Part shown: positions 1 through 8,243 of the stretch, piece after piece
Layout: every line of letters begins with the position of its first letter
How positions within the stretch are numbered: position 1 is the first letter of the stretch
NCBI GenBank assembly: GCA_945860375.1
Contig: CAMAQR010000071.1
Span: 1 to 16,585, forward strand
Length of the DNA stretch: 16,585 bases
Source of the DNA: Pseudorhodobacter antarcticus
GTDB taxonomy: Bacteria; Pseudomonadota; Alphaproteobacteria; Rhodobacterales; Rhodobacteraceae
Reading direction: 5' to 3'
Notes under the pieces: generated by a model
What the model saw: only the letters and a program-made list of their open reading frames with translations
The model's database searches: none
What the model was told of the DNA's origin: nothing
Program-made: the position numbers and the translations under genes

Positions 1-555
1 GCGAACAACCGCAACCCGTTGCTCAAGCTGGGGATTGGTGCAGACGGATTGAAGACCGGCCACACCGAAGAGGCGGGTTACGGTCTGGTAGGGTCGGTCA
101 AACAGGGTGACCGCCGGATCATCTTCGCGATCTCGGGCCTGACGTCGGAAGCCGAGCGCGCCGAAGAAGCCGAGCGCATTGCCACTTGGGCCTTCCGCCA
201 GTTTGCCCTGAAAACCGTGGCGAAAGCCGGGGCGCGCGTGGCCGAGGCGCAGGTGTTCCTGGGTGCGGTTGAAACCGTGGGGCTTGTGCCCGCCGAAGAC
301 GTCCAATTGTTGATCCCGGCTTTGGCGCAGGATGGTTTGCAAGCCGAAGTGGTTTACACTGGCCCGCTGACGGCACCTGTCACCAAGGGCACGCCGGTGG
401 GCGAGTTGGTGATCACGGTGCCGGGCCTGCCCGAGCATCGCGTGGCCCTTGTGGCCGAGGCCGATGTCGCCAAAGGCGGCTTCATGATCCGGCTGACCAC
501 TGCCATACGGGTGCTGCGGGCCGAATATTTTGGCGCCGAAGCCCCGGCCAGTTGA
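1..555 (+). CDS. D-alanyl-D-alanine carboxypeptidase, C-terminal part (5' truncated by window)
   Basis: Penicillin-binding protein 5/6-type DD-carboxypeptidase, which removes the terminal D-Ala from peptidoglycan stem pentapeptides in the periplasm. The frame is open from base 1, so the N-terminal half, with the signal peptide and the SxxK and SxN motifs, lies outside the window. Seen here is the third active-site motif, KTG, in the segment ADGLKTGHTEEAGYG (about residues 14-28 of the visible part). It is followed by the end of the transpeptidase-like fold and the small C-terminal beta domain (PBP5_C), which ends in a stretch (GGFMIRLTTAIRVL) that could be an amphipathic membrane anchor. The stop codon TGA overlaps the tmk start by one base (TGATG), which points to translational coupling. 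In Rhodobacterales this gene commonly precedes tmk and holB. The symbol (dacA/dacC) is left open because only the C-terminal part is visible. Confidence 0.93.
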   Translation, partial: ANNRNPLLKLGIGADGLKTGHTEEAGYGLVGSVKQGDRRIIFAISGLTSEAERAEEAERIATWAFRQFALKTVAKAGARVAEAQVFLGAVETVGLVPAEDVQLLIPALAQDGLQAEVVYTGPLTAPVTKGTPVGELVITVPGLPEHRVALVAEADVAKGGFMIRLTTAIRVLRAEYFGAEAPAS

Positions 556-1178
556 TGACAGCGGCGTTCCTGAGTTTTGAGGGCATCGACGGTTCGGGCA
601 AATCGACCCAAGCCCGGATTTTGGCCGATGCCTTGCGCGCGCAGGGCCATGTGGTGTGCCACACCCGCGAACCCGGTGGCAGTCCGGGGGCCGAGGAAAT
701 CCGCCGTCTGGTGCTGGAAGGCGCTGCCGACCGCTGGTCCACCGAAACCGAACTGCTGCTCTTCACCGCTGCCCGCCGCGACCATCTGGAAAAAACCATC
801 CGCCCTGCCCTTGCCCGCGGCGAAGTGGTGATCTGCGACCGCTTCGCCGACAGCAGCCGGATTTACCAAGGCCTGACGCGGGGCGATCTGCGCGAAACGG
901 TGGATGCGCTGCACGCCCTGATGATCGGCGTGGAACCTGACCTGACCTTCCTGATCGACATTGATCCCGCGCTGGGTCTGGCCCGCGCCACCGCCCGCGC
1001 CGGGGCCGAAATGCGGTTTGAAGACATGGGCTTGGGCGTGCAAACCAAGGCCCGCGCCGGGTTTCTGGGTTTGGCAACTGCCCACCCCGCCCGGTTCCGC
1101 GTGATCGACGGCGCGCGTGATCCCGCAACAGTTGCTGCGGATGTGGTGGCGCAGGCGTTGGGGCACCTCACCCGATGA
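555..1178 (+). CDS. tmk: Thymidylate kinase
   Basis: Phosphorylates dTMP to dTDP with ATP in the cytoplasm, an essential step of dTTP synthesis. Seen in the sequence: P-loop GIDGSGKST at residues 10-18, the nucleotide-binding TREPGG segment, the DRF motif in ICDRFADSS with the following RIYQG segment, and a LID-like region near RATARAGAEMRFEDMG. The length of 207 residues is normal for the family. The ATG at 555 is chosen; a TTG at 552 would add only one residue. The start overlaps the stop of the upstream carboxypeptidase by one base, and the end overlaps holB by four (ATGA). Placement next to holB couples nucleotide supply with replication and is common in bacteria. Confidence 0.97.
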   Translation: MTAAFLSFEGIDGSGKSTQARILADALRAQGHVVCHTREPGGSPGAEEIRRLVLEGAADRWSTETELLLFTAARRDHLEKTIRPALARGEVVICDRFADSSRIYQGLTRGDLRETVDALHALMIGVEPDLTFLIDIDPALGLARATARAGAEMRFEDMGLGVQTKARAGFLGLATAHPARFRVIDGARDPATVAADVVAQALGHLTR

Positions 1179-2311
1179 CCGACCTGCCGGAACCCGATTG
1201 TGTCGAAGGCGCGCCACATCCGCGCGCCACGTCGCGCCTGATCGGCCAAGCCACCCCCGAGGCGGCTTTCCTGCAGGCCTTCAACGGCGGCCGCTTGCAT
1301 CATGGCTGGTTGATCACCGGGCCGCGCGGGGTTGGCAAGGCAACGCTGGCATGGAAACTGGCGCGTTTTTTGCTGGCCACGCCCGAAGAGGATGGCGGCA
1401 TGTTTGCAGCCCCGCCGCCAGACAGTCTGGATATTCCCGACAGCCACCCGGTGGCCCGCCGCATGGTGGCGCTGTCGGAACCCCGGCTGTTCCTGCTGCG
1501 CCGCACCCCGAATGAAAAGCATGATCGCCTGCAAACGGTGATTTCCGTCGATGAAGTGCGCAAGATGAAGTCGTTTTTCACCCTGTCAGCCGCCGACGGT
1601 GGCCGCCGCGTCGCGATCATTGACGCGGTGGATGAGATGAACCCATCGGCCGCCAATGCCCTGCTGAAATTGCTGGAGGAACCGCCCGCCCGCGTCACGC
1701 TGCTGCTGATCTCGCATCAGCCCGCGAAACTGCTGCCCACCATTCGCTCGCGCTGCCGCGAGTTGCGGGTGGCGCCGCTGAACGCCGATGATCTGTCCGA
1801 CGCGCTGACGCAAGCTGGCGGCGATGTGGCCCCCGAACAGCGTGTCGCTTTGGCGCAACTGGCCGGTGGATCGGTGGGCGAGGCGTTTCGGATGACCAAT
1901 CTGGACGGGCTGAAACTCTACGCCAGCCTGATCCGCCTGTTTGCCACCATGCCCAAACTGGACCGACCGCGCGCGCAAACGCTGGCCGAGGCGGGTGCGG
2001 GCAAAGGAGCAGAGGCGCAGTTCGAACTGATCGTCACCCTGCTCGACCTGTTCCTCGCCCGCATGGCCCGTGCCGGAACCCTCGGCCATCTGCCGCCCGA
2101 GGCCGCGCCCGGCGAAGGCGATCTGATCGCACGGCTGTCGCCAAACCCGCAAGCCGCCCGCATCTGGGCGGACCTTGCGCAACATCTTGGCCTGCGCGCC
2201 CGTCGCGGCAAGGCGGTCAACCTTGACCCTGCCGCCCTTCTGATGGATATGGTTCTACAGATTGATGCGACGGCGAGATCCCTCGCCGAGGGGTATGGAA
2301 ATGGCGTTTGA
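1175..2311 (+). CDS. holB: DNA polymerase III subunit delta'
   Basis: Clamp-loader subunit delta', which with delta and gamma/tau opens the beta clamp and loads it on primed DNA. The 378-residue protein starts with a short N-terminal extension, then shows the AAA+ core: Walker A-like GPRGVGKAT (about residues 49-57), a sensor/Walker B-like region around VAIIDAVDEMN followed by ANALLKLLEEPP, and the clamp-loader hallmark SRC in TIRSRCREL (arginine finger region). All of these match bacterial delta'/DnaX-like proteins, and the length is typical of alphaproteobacteria. The start is the ATG in the ATGA overlap with tmk. The 3' end overlaps the tatD start by 11 bases. Confidence 0.95.
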   Translation: MTDLPEPDCVEGAPHPRATSRLIGQATPEAAFLQAFNGGRLHHGWLITGPRGVGKATLAWKLARFLLATPEEDGGMFAAPPPDSLDIPDSHPVARRMVALSEPRLFLLRRTPNEKHDRLQTVISVDEVRKMKSFFTLSAADGGRRVAIIDAVDEMNPSAANALLKLLEEPPARVTLLLISHQPAKLLPTIRSRCRELRVAPLNADDLSDALTQAGGDVAPEQRVALAQLAGGSVGEAFRMTNLDGLKLYASLIRLFATMPKLDRPRAQTLAEAGAGKGAEAQFELIVTLLDLFLARMARAGTLGHLPPEAAPGEGDLIARLSPNPQAARIWADLAQHLGLRARRGKAVNLDPAALLMDMVLQIDATARSLAEGYGNGV

Positions 2312-3089
2312 AATCGTAGACAGCCATTGCCATCTCGACTTCCCCGACTTCCAAAATGAACTGCCCGAGGTCATCGCCCGCGCCCATGCCGCCGGGGTGT
2401 CGCGGATGGTGACGATCTGCACCAAACTGCACAACGAACCCACCGTGCGCGCGATTGCGGAAACCCATCCGGGCGTGTTCTACGCCGCAGGCATCCACCC
2501 GATGAGTGCCGCCGATCAGCCCATGGCGACGCTGGATCAGTTGGTGGCCTTTGCGTCGCATCCGAAATTCGTCGGCATTGGCGAAACCGGTCTGGACTAC
2601 CACTACACCGCCGACACCGCTGAAATTCAGCAGGCGTCCCTGCGCATCCACATTCAGGCCGCGCAGGAAACGGGCCTGCCGCTGATCATCCACGCCCGCG
2701 CTGCCGATGATGATATGGCGCGCCTATTGGCCGAAGGCATGGATGCCAAGCCCTACAGCTGCGTCATGCACTGCTTTTCCTCGTCGCGGGCTTTGGGAAT
2801 GGCCGCGCTCGACATGGGGTTCTATCTGTCGATGTCTGGCATCGCCACCTTCCCCAAGTCGCAGGACTTGCGCGATATTTTCGCAGCCGCCCCCATGGAC
2901 CGGATCTTGCTGGAAACCGACAGCCCCTATCTTGCACCGCCGCCCTACCGGGGTCGGCGCAATGAACCGGCCTATACCGCCTTCACCGCCCGCGCGGGTG
3001 CTGCCATGTTTGGTGTCACCGAACAGGATTTCGCCGCCGCCACCACCGCCAATTTCGAACGCCTGTTTCCCAAAGCAAAGATCGTCTGA
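2301..3089 (+). CDS. tatD: TatD family metal-dependent hydrolase / DNase
   Basis: Member of the TatD/YcfH amidohydrolase-like family, metal-dependent (deoxy)ribonucleases linked to DNA quality control and 3'-end trimming. The metal ligands are visible: HxH in DSHCHLDF near the N-terminus, Glu in GIGETGLDYHY, His in IIHARA, His in VMHCFS, and Asp in LLETDSPYLAPPPYRGRRNEP. A start at 2301 gives 262 residues, the usual family size. Another ATG lies at 2295, but the purine-rich GAGGGG at about 2288-2293 is better spaced for 2301. The gene starts inside the holB 3' end and its TGA overlaps the next ATG by one base. E. coli encodes its close relative YcfH just downstream of tmk-holB, so this may be the ycfH type rather than tatD proper. 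Confidence 0.93.
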   Translation: MAFEIVDSHCHLDFPDFQNELPEVIARAHAAGVSRMVTICTKLHNEPTVRAIAETHPGVFYAAGIHPMSAADQPMATLDQLVAFASHPKFVGIGETGLDYHYTADTAEIQQASLRIHIQAAQETGLPLIIHARAADDDMARLLAEGMDAKPYSCVMHCFSSSRALGMAALDMGFYLSMSGIATFPKSQDLRDIFAAAPMDRILLETDSPYLAPPPYRGRRNEPAYTAFTARAGAAMFGVTEQDFAAATTANFERLFPKAKIV

Positions 3090-3892
3090 TGGCCACCTTG
3101 CGCTTTACCATTCTCGGCTGTGGGTCCTCGGGCGGTGTGCCGCGACTGGGGGGCGATTGGGGCGATTGTGACCCGCAAAACCCCAAGAACCGCCGCCGCC
3201 GCTGCTCCATGCTGGTCGAACGGCTGGCGGGGGATGCGGTGACGCGCGTGTTGATCGACACGTCGCCGGACATGCGCGCGCAACTGCTGGACGCCGGCAT
3301 CGGCACGCTGGATGGCGTGGTATACACCCATTCCCACGCTGATCATGTCCATGGCATCGACGATCTGCGCCAGGTGGTGTTCAACATGCGCCACCGTCTG
3401 CCGGTCTGGGCCGATGCCCCCACCCAAGATGCGCTGCTGTCGCGGTTCGCCTATGCCTTTGTGCAGCCCGAAGGCTCGCCTTATCCGTCGATCCTTGATC
3501 TGCGCAGCATCGACGGCACCTTTGCCGTCGATGGCCCGGCTGGTCCCATAGCCTTCACCCCCTTCCGGGTCGATCACGGCTCGATGGAAGCTTTGGGCTT
3601 TCGCGTGGGCGGCCTTGCCTATCTGCCCGATGTTGTGGCGATCCCCGAAGAGTCCTGGCCCCACCTTCAGGGCCTCGATTGCTGGGTGCTGGACGCCCTG
3701 CGCCGCAAGCCGCATCCCACCCATGCCCATCTGGCGCTGTCGCTGGACTGGATCGCACGGGTGAAGCCAGCAACGGCCGTCATCACCAACATGCATCTGG
3801 ATATGGATTACGCAACGCTGGTGAATGAGTTACCCAAGGGCGTGACCCCCGCCTTTGACGGCATGGTTTTGACCTTCGACAACGTGCCATGA
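3089..3892 (+). CDS. MBL-fold metallo-hydrolase, PhnP-like
   Basis: Metallo-beta-lactamase-fold hydrolase of 267 residues, closest by motif to the PhnP / phosphoribosyl cyclic phosphodiesterase and RNase Z-like group. The N-terminal LGCGSSGGVPR is typical of PhnP-like proteins. The metal-binding HxHxDH is seen in YTHSHADHVHGID at about residues 73-85. Further conserved blocks are DHGSMEALGF, LDALRRKPHPTHAHL and ITNMHLDMDY, which supply the remaining His/Asp ligands. No phosphonate (phn) genes are nearby, so a C-P lyase role is not supported, and the true substrate is unknown. The position after tatD suggests a nucleic-acid or nucleotide phosphodiesterase role, but that is inference. The start overlaps tatD by one base; the end overlaps the AEC transporter by four (ATGA). 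Confidence 0.9.
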   Translation: MATLRFTILGCGSSGGVPRLGGDWGDCDPQNPKNRRRRCSMLVERLAGDAVTRVLIDTSPDMRAQLLDAGIGTLDGVVYTHSHADHVHGIDDLRQVVFNMRHRLPVWADAPTQDALLSRFAYAFVQPEGSPYPSILDLRSIDGTFAVDGPAGPIAFTPFRVDHGSMEALGFRVGGLAYLPDVVAIPEESWPHLQGLDCWVLDALRRKPHPTHAHLALSLDWIARVKPATAVITNMHLDMDYATLVNELPKGVTPAFDGMVLTFDNVP

Positions 3893-4830
3893 GCGCGCTG
3901 ATCGACGTTATCTTCCCGGTCTTCATCCTGATCGGTTTTGGTTACATCGCCGCACGCCTGAATCTGCTGACCGATGCCGCGGTCGATGGCATCATGTCCT
4001 TCACCCAAAGCTTTGCCCTGCCCGTGCTGCTGTTCAAGTCAGTCGCCGGACTTGACCTGTCACAGGCCTTCAGCCCCGGCCTGATGTTCAGCTTTTACAT
4101 CGGGGCCTTTGCCGGCTTTGCCGTGGGGTTTTTCGGGGCCCGGCTGATCTTCCACCGTGCCCTGCCCGATTGCGTGGCCATCGGCTTTGCCTGCCTGTTC
4201 TCCAACACACTGCTGCTGGGCCTGCCGATCACTGAGCGCGCTTACGGCGCCGAGGCGCTGACCGGAAATATCGCCATCATTTCCATCCACGCGGTGCTGT
4301 TTTACACCTTCGGCATCCTGATGATGGAATGGGCGCGTGGCATCGGGCAACCGCGCAAATCGCACGCGGGCTTTGCGGCGCAGGTGATGAAAGGCGTGGT
4401 ATCGCAGCCTTTGGTCATTGGCATCCTGTGCGGTTTTGCTGCGAACTTCACAGGCCTGCCGCAACCCGTAGCCTTTGCCGCAGCCGTGGACATGATGTCG
4501 AAGGCGGGGCTTCCCGCGGCGTTGTTCGGGCTGGGGGGCGTGCTGTGGCGCTACCGGCCAGAGGGCGACAAGGGCTTGATCGCGCTGGTTTGTCTGACCT
4601 CACTGGTCATTCATCCCAGCATCACCTATGGGCTGGGCCGCTTTGTGTTCGGGCTGGACACAGCGGCTCTGCGCTCGGCCACCATCACCGCCGCCATGGC
4701 CCCCGGCGTCAACGCCTATATGTTTGCGCATCTCTACGGGGTCGGCAAACGGGTGAACGCCAGTGCGGTCCTGATCGCCACGGCGCTGTCGATCTTTACC
4801 ACCTGGGGCTGGCTGCATATTTTGCCGTAA
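3889..4830 (+). CDS. AEC family transporter (auxin efflux carrier-like permease)
   Basis: Integral membrane protein of 313 residues. The sequence is mostly hydrophobic, with about ten membrane segments in two halves joined by a polar stretch around EWARGIGQPRKSHAGF. It starts with IDVIFPVFILIGFGYIAARL, a pattern typical of AEC/Mem_trans proteins, and the C-terminal part has the family-like SATITAAMAPGVNAYMFAHLYG. Family members export auxin, malonate or other small organic acids; the substrate here cannot be read from the sequence. It is the last gene of the overlapping run and may be transcribed with it through the ATGA overlap. Its TAA is immediately followed, with no intervening base, by the stop codon of the convergent ABC permease gene. 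Confidence 0.9.
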   Translation: MSALIDVIFPVFILIGFGYIAARLNLLTDAAVDGIMSFTQSFALPVLLFKSVAGLDLSQAFSPGLMFSFYIGAFAGFAVGFFGARLIFHRALPDCVAIGFACLFSNTLLLGLPITERAYGAEALTGNIAIISIHAVLFYTFGILMMEWARGIGQPRKSHAGFAAQVMKGVVSQPLVIGILCGFAANFTGLPQPVAFAAAVDMMSKAGLPAALFGLGGVLWRYRPEGDKGLIALVCLTSLVIHPSITYGLGRFVFGLDTAALRSATITAAMAPGVNAYMFAHLYGVGKRVNASAVLIATALSIFTTWGWLHILP

Positions 4831-5751
4831 TCAATAAGGCGTCACACCCCGCAGCCGCTCCGAGCGCCGCCGCAAGAGTTCCACCGTCGCCAACAGTGAA
4901 ATCGACACAATCACCAGCAGCGTCGCCACCGACAGGATCGCGGGCGAAATTGCCTCGCGGATGCCATTCCACATCTGGCGCGGGATGGTTTGTTCGTCAT
5001 TGGCCCCCACGAACAACACCACCACCACCTCATCAAACGAGGTGACAAAGGCGAACAGCGCGCCGGAAATCATGCCCGGCGTGATCAGTGGCATGATCAC
5101 CTTGAAGAATGTGGTGGACGGTGACGCGCCAAGGCTGGCAGAGGCCCGTGTCAGCGAGTGGTCAAAGCCAGACAGGGTGGCCGTGACCGTGATGATCACG
5201 AAAGGGATGCCCAAAGTGGCATGCGCCATGATCACGCCCAGATAGGGCACCCCCCATTTATTGACCTCGATCGCCGAGTAGAAAAAGAACAGGCCCAGTG
5301 TGATGATGATGACCGGCACGATCATCGGTGAAATCAGAATGGCCATGATGGCCCGGCGGTAGGGCATTTCTGGGCGCGACAGGCCAAGGGCGGCCAGCGT
5401 CCCCAGAAACGTCGCCAGAATGGTGGCAAAGAAACCGATGATGACAGAGTTCTTGGCGGCATTGACCCAAGCCGCCTCACGCCAGACAGTCCCCCACCAT
5501 GCACTGTCACGCGGCACATCTGTGGGCACGTTCGGATGCGTCAGCAGCAGATCATACCAGCGCAGCGAATAGCCCGTGGGGTCAAAGGCCAGCATTTTTT
5601 CGGTGAAGGTAAAGTAAGGCTCTATGTTGAACGACAACGGGATCACGATGATGATCGGCGCGATCAAAAACAGGAAGATCAGCGCGCAGATCACCCGGAA
5701 GCTGTAGTACCAGACCCGCTCCAGCGGCGAGGCGTAAATCGGAAGTGCCAT
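4831..5751 (-). CDS. ABC transporter permease, PotC-like
   Basis: Inner-membrane permease of 306 residues in the spermidine/putrescine-type (BPD_transp_1) family. It has an N-terminal membrane helix (VICALIFLFLIAPIIIVIPL), a periplasmic loop and five more helices. The EAA loop that docks with the ATPase is visible as SLTRASASLGASPSTTFFKVIMPLITPG. It is the last gene of the four-gene importer. A Shine-Dalgarno-like AAAGGG overlaps the end of the upstream permease gene, and the two genes lie only 10 bases apart, so co-translation is likely. The gene ends exactly at the base next to the stop of the convergent AEC transporter, and no terminator is visible between them. Substrate specificity is not determined; polyamine-like by family. 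Confidence 0.92.
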   Translation of the reverse strand: MALPIYASPLERVWYYSFRVICALIFLFLIAPIIIVIPLSFNIEPYFTFTEKMLAFDPTGYSLRWYDLLLTHPNVPTDVPRDSAWWGTVWREAAWVNAAKNSVIIGFFATILATFLGTLAALGLSRPEMPYRRAIMAILISPMIVPVIIITLGLFFFYSAIEVNKWGVPYLGVIMAHATLGIPFVIITVTATLSGFDHSLTRASASLGASPSTTFFKVIMPLITPGMISGALFAFVTSFDEVVVVLFVGANDEQTIPRQMWNGIREAISPAILSVATLLVIVSISLLATVELLRRRSERLRGVTPY

Positions 5752-5761
5752 GATGTGCCCT

Positions 5762-7021
5762 TTATCCCAGCTTCAACTTGTCGATGCCCACCAGCTTGTC
5801 ATACAGCCAGTACAGCAGCAAAATCGCGGCCAGCAGAATGGTGGCCAAAGCCGCCGCCAGTGACCAGTTGTTCGATTTGTTCACATGAAAGGCGATCAGG
5901 TTGGAAATCAGCTGACCCGAAGCGCCCCCCACCAAAGCAGGCGTGATGTAATAGCCGACCGACAGGATGAACACCAACAAACCACCAGCCCCGATGCCCG
6001 GAATCGTTTGCGGCAAATAGACCCGGCGGAAGGCTGTCCATGACGTGGCCCCCAGACTGCGCGCGGCGCGGACATAGCTGGGCGGGATCGGTCGCATGAC
6101 CGAATACAGCGGCAGGATCATGAACGGCAGCAGGATATGCGTCATCGCAATCACCGTGCCCAACAGATTGTTGATCATCTCAAGCCGCGCGTTATCGGCA
6201 ACAATACCGAACCAGACCAAAGTGTTGTTCACCACGCCCTGCCCCTGCAACAACACCATCCACGCCGTCGTGCGCACCAGAAGTGACGTCCAGAACGGCA
6301 GCAGCACCAGAATCATCAGCAGGTTGGAATAGCGCGTCGGCAGAATCGACAGCAGATGCGCGATCGGAAAGCCAAGGATCAGACAGATCACCGTGATCGC
6401 CGCCGACATCGCAAACGTGCGCAAGAACAGGTTCACATAGACGCGCTGATTTTCCTCTACCCGCATGATCGAGCCATCGACATCGCGCTTCAAATCCAGC
6501 GCCGACAGGTAGAAATCGCTGGTATAGGCCGAGGACACCTGCCGCATCACCCCCCACAGCACCGGGTCGCCCCATTTGGCATCGACCGCGATCAGCGATT
6601 CCTTGAAGGGCGGCTTCAGGTCTTTGGCCTTGCGCCCGGTCGAGGTGAACAAAGACCGCGTGCCCGACATCTCATAATTCACCCGCTCACCGGCGACGGC
6701 CACGTTCTTGGCGGCGGCGGCGGTTTTCAGGTCAGCAACCAATATGGCATAGGCGGCTTCATCGGGTTCGGTGCCAATGGGGTTTTCGGCAAACCATTGG
6801 CCGATTCCCGGCATGTTTTCAGAGAATTTCGGATTGTACGCCGACTGATGCAGCACCTGCAAAATCGGCCAGACAAAGGTGATCACGATGAACAGCAACA
6901 GCGGCAGCACCAGCAGGAAGGCGCGGCGCTTGGCCTTGCCCTGCGCCCGCGCCAGCGCCGCTTTCAAAGGGCGGCCATCGGCGGTGGTCAGCATTTCTGC
7001 ATTGGCGGAAAGATCGGCCAT
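5762..7021 (-). CDS. ABC transporter permease, PotB-like, with large periplasmic insertion
   Basis: First permease of the importer. At 419 residues it is clearly longer than classical PotB (about 280). The first membrane helix lies at about residues 34-55 (FLLVLPLLLFIVITFVWPIL). It is followed by about 140 polar residues, up to about 200, before the helical core resumes at LFLRTFAMSAAITVICLILGF. The insertion is predicted to be periplasmic. The EAA loop is present as SYVRAARSLGATSWTAFRRVYLPQTIPG. Long PotB-like permeases of this type occur in alphaproteobacterial importers, so the insertion is probably native rather than a fusion artefact. Translation starts at ATG (7021-7019) with AAGGA a few bases upstream. 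A stem-loop separates it from the upstream binding-protein gene. Confidence 0.92.
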   Translation of the reverse strand: MADLSANAEMLTTADGRPLKAALARAQGKAKRRAFLLVLPLLLFIVITFVWPILQVLHQSAYNPKFSENMPGIGQWFAENPIGTEPDEAAYAILVADLKTAAAAKNVAVAGERVNYEMSGTRSLFTSTGRKAKDLKPPFKESLIAVDAKWGDPVLWGVMRQVSSAYTSDFYLSALDLKRDVDGSIMRVEENQRVYVNLFLRTFAMSAAITVICLILGFPIAHLLSILPTRYSNLLMILVLLPFWTSLLVRTTAWMVLLQGQGVVNNTLVWFGIVADNARLEMINNLLGTVIAMTHILLPFMILPLYSVMRPIPPSYVRAARSLGATSWTAFRRVYLPQTIPGIGAGGLLVFILSVGYYITPALVGGASGQLISNLIAFHVNKSNNWSLAAALATILLAAILLLYWLYDKLVGIDKLKLG

Positions 7022-7055
7022 GGTTCATCCTTGATTGATCAGCCCAGAAAGAAAA

Positions 7056-7079
7056 CGGGCGCAGGTTTCCCCGCGCCCG
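7056..7079 (-). terminator. Terminator-like stem-loop between binding-protein and permease genes
   Basis: Seven perfect GC-rich base pairs: CGGGCGC (7056-7062) with GCGCCCG (7073-7079), and a ten-base loop. On the minus strand it is followed by TTTTCTTTC. It lies after the binding-protein stop and before the permease start. Stem-loops at this position in importer operons commonly stabilise the binding-protein mRNA or partly terminate, giving more binding protein than permease. Confidence 0.6.
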
Positions 7080-7088
7080 CCCTTTGGA

Positions 7089-8162
7089 TCAGTTTGAAGC
7101 CAGCCAAGCGTTGAAACGCTCGTTCAATTCTGCGTCACGATCGACCCAGAACTCATAGGACGAGGCCAAAGCGTTGGTCAGGTTGGCGGCAGCCGTTGGC
7201 ATATAGGGGGCCATTTCGGTCTTGCCGTCGTTGAACAAGCCAACCAGAGCGCCCGAAGATTTGCGCGCCGGGCCATAGGAAATCCACTTGGCCTGATCGG
7301 CCAAAGCCTGGGTCGAGGTGGCGAACTTGATGAACTCAAGCGCCAAGTCCTTGTTCGGTGCGCCCTTCGGGATCACAAACAGGTCGTACTCATAGACCTG
7401 ACCGTCCCAAACGGTGACGAACGGTTTGCCATCTGTGACCGCTGCGCCGAAGATACGGCCGTTGTAAGCGGTGGTCATCGCCACTTCGCCATCGGCCAGC
7501 AGCTGCGGCGCCTGAGCGCCCGCTTCCCACCAGATGGTGTCGGCTTTGATGGTGTCCATTTTGGCGAAAGCGCGGTCAACACCCTCCGGGGTGGCCAGCA
7601 AAGCGTAGACTTCTGCCGCCGGAACGCCGTCCGCCATCAAAGCCATTTCCAAGTTGGCTTTGGCCCGCTTGCCCAGCCCACGCTTGCCAGGGAATTTGGC
7701 GGTGTCGAACAGATCGGCAATGGTCGAAGGCTTCTCACCGGCAAATTTCGAGGCATCATAAGCAAAGACAGTCGAGAACACGATGGTCGCGACAGCACAA
7801 TCGGTCACAGCGCCGGGCAGGAAGTCGTCCGCAGCCGGGGTGCCATCAGCACCGGGCGGCAGCGCATCCATGCCGATGGTTTCCAGCATGCCTTCGTCGC
7901 ACAGACGGATCGCATCGGCATATTCCACGTCAGCCACGTCAACAGTGACGTTGCCAGCCTCAACCATGGTCTTGACCTGCGGCGCCGGGTTGTCGCTGTC
8001 AACCGAGATCACGGCATTGCCGGTCGCTGCGGTAAACGGCTTGTGATAGGCCTCAACCTGGCTGGTGGTGTAGCCGCCACCCCAGGACATGACCGTGACA
8101 TCCGCGCCCGCAGCAAAGGCAACAGAGGTCAGGGCGGTGGACAGAACGAGTAGTTTTTTCAT
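7089..8162 (-). CDS. ABC transporter periplasmic substrate-binding protein (PotD/SBP_bac_8-like)
   Basis: Extracytoplasmic binding protein of 357 residues for the importer encoded around it. A signal peptide is clear: MKKLL, a hydrophobic core, then a likely cleavage near AFAAGA/DVTV at about residue 20. The mature part begins DVTVMSWGGGYT, typical of the spermidine/putrescine-type family. Later conserved stretches are WWEAGAQAPQLLADGEVAMTTAYNGR and YEYDLFVIPKGAPNKDLALEFIKF. Two cysteines (C88 and C122) could form a periplasmic disulphide. The start has GGGAG six bases upstream. The gene lies between the ATPase gene (81 bases upstream) and the permeases (67 bases downstream). The ligand is probably a polyamine, amino acid derivative or similar cation, but this cannot be settled here. 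Confidence 0.93.
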   Translation of the reverse strand: MKKLLVLSTALTSVAFAAGADVTVMSWGGGYTTSQVEAYHKPFTAATGNAVISVDSDNPAPQVKTMVEAGNVTVDVADVEYADAIRLCDEGMLETIGMDALPPGADGTPAADDFLPGAVTDCAVATIVFSTVFAYDASKFAGEKPSTIADLFDTAKFPGKRGLGKRAKANLEMALMADGVPAAEVYALLATPEGVDRAFAKMDTIKADTIWWEAGAQAPQLLADGEVAMTTAYNGRIFGAAVTDGKPFVTVWDGQVYEYDLFVIPKGAPNKDLALEFIKFATSTQALADQAKWISYGPARKSSGALVGLFNDGKTEMAPYMPTAAANLTNALASSYEFWVDRDAELNERFNAWLASN

Positions 8163-8199
8163 TGGTAACTCCCAGTTTTGAACAGTTTCGAAAAGTGAT

Positions 8200-8214
8200 C
8201 CGCCTGCAGGGCGG
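8200..8214 (-). other. Small inverted repeat between ATPase and binding-protein genes
   Basis: CCGCC (8200-8204) and GGCGG (8210-8214) can form a five-base-pair stem with a five-base loop in the 81-base gap. It lacks a T-run directly after the stem on the minus strand, so it may be an RNA-processing or pausing element, or chance. Confidence 0.3.
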
Positions 8215-8243
8215 CTTTAGCTTTGTATCGGCAAAACAGTATC

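Noticed and set aside
354..1217. Long minus-strand reading frame of 287 codons opposite dac and tmk
   Set aside because: It is an antisense shadow caused by high GC at third positions, rich in His, Gln, Arg and Gly, with no motif, and lies opposite two clear genes.
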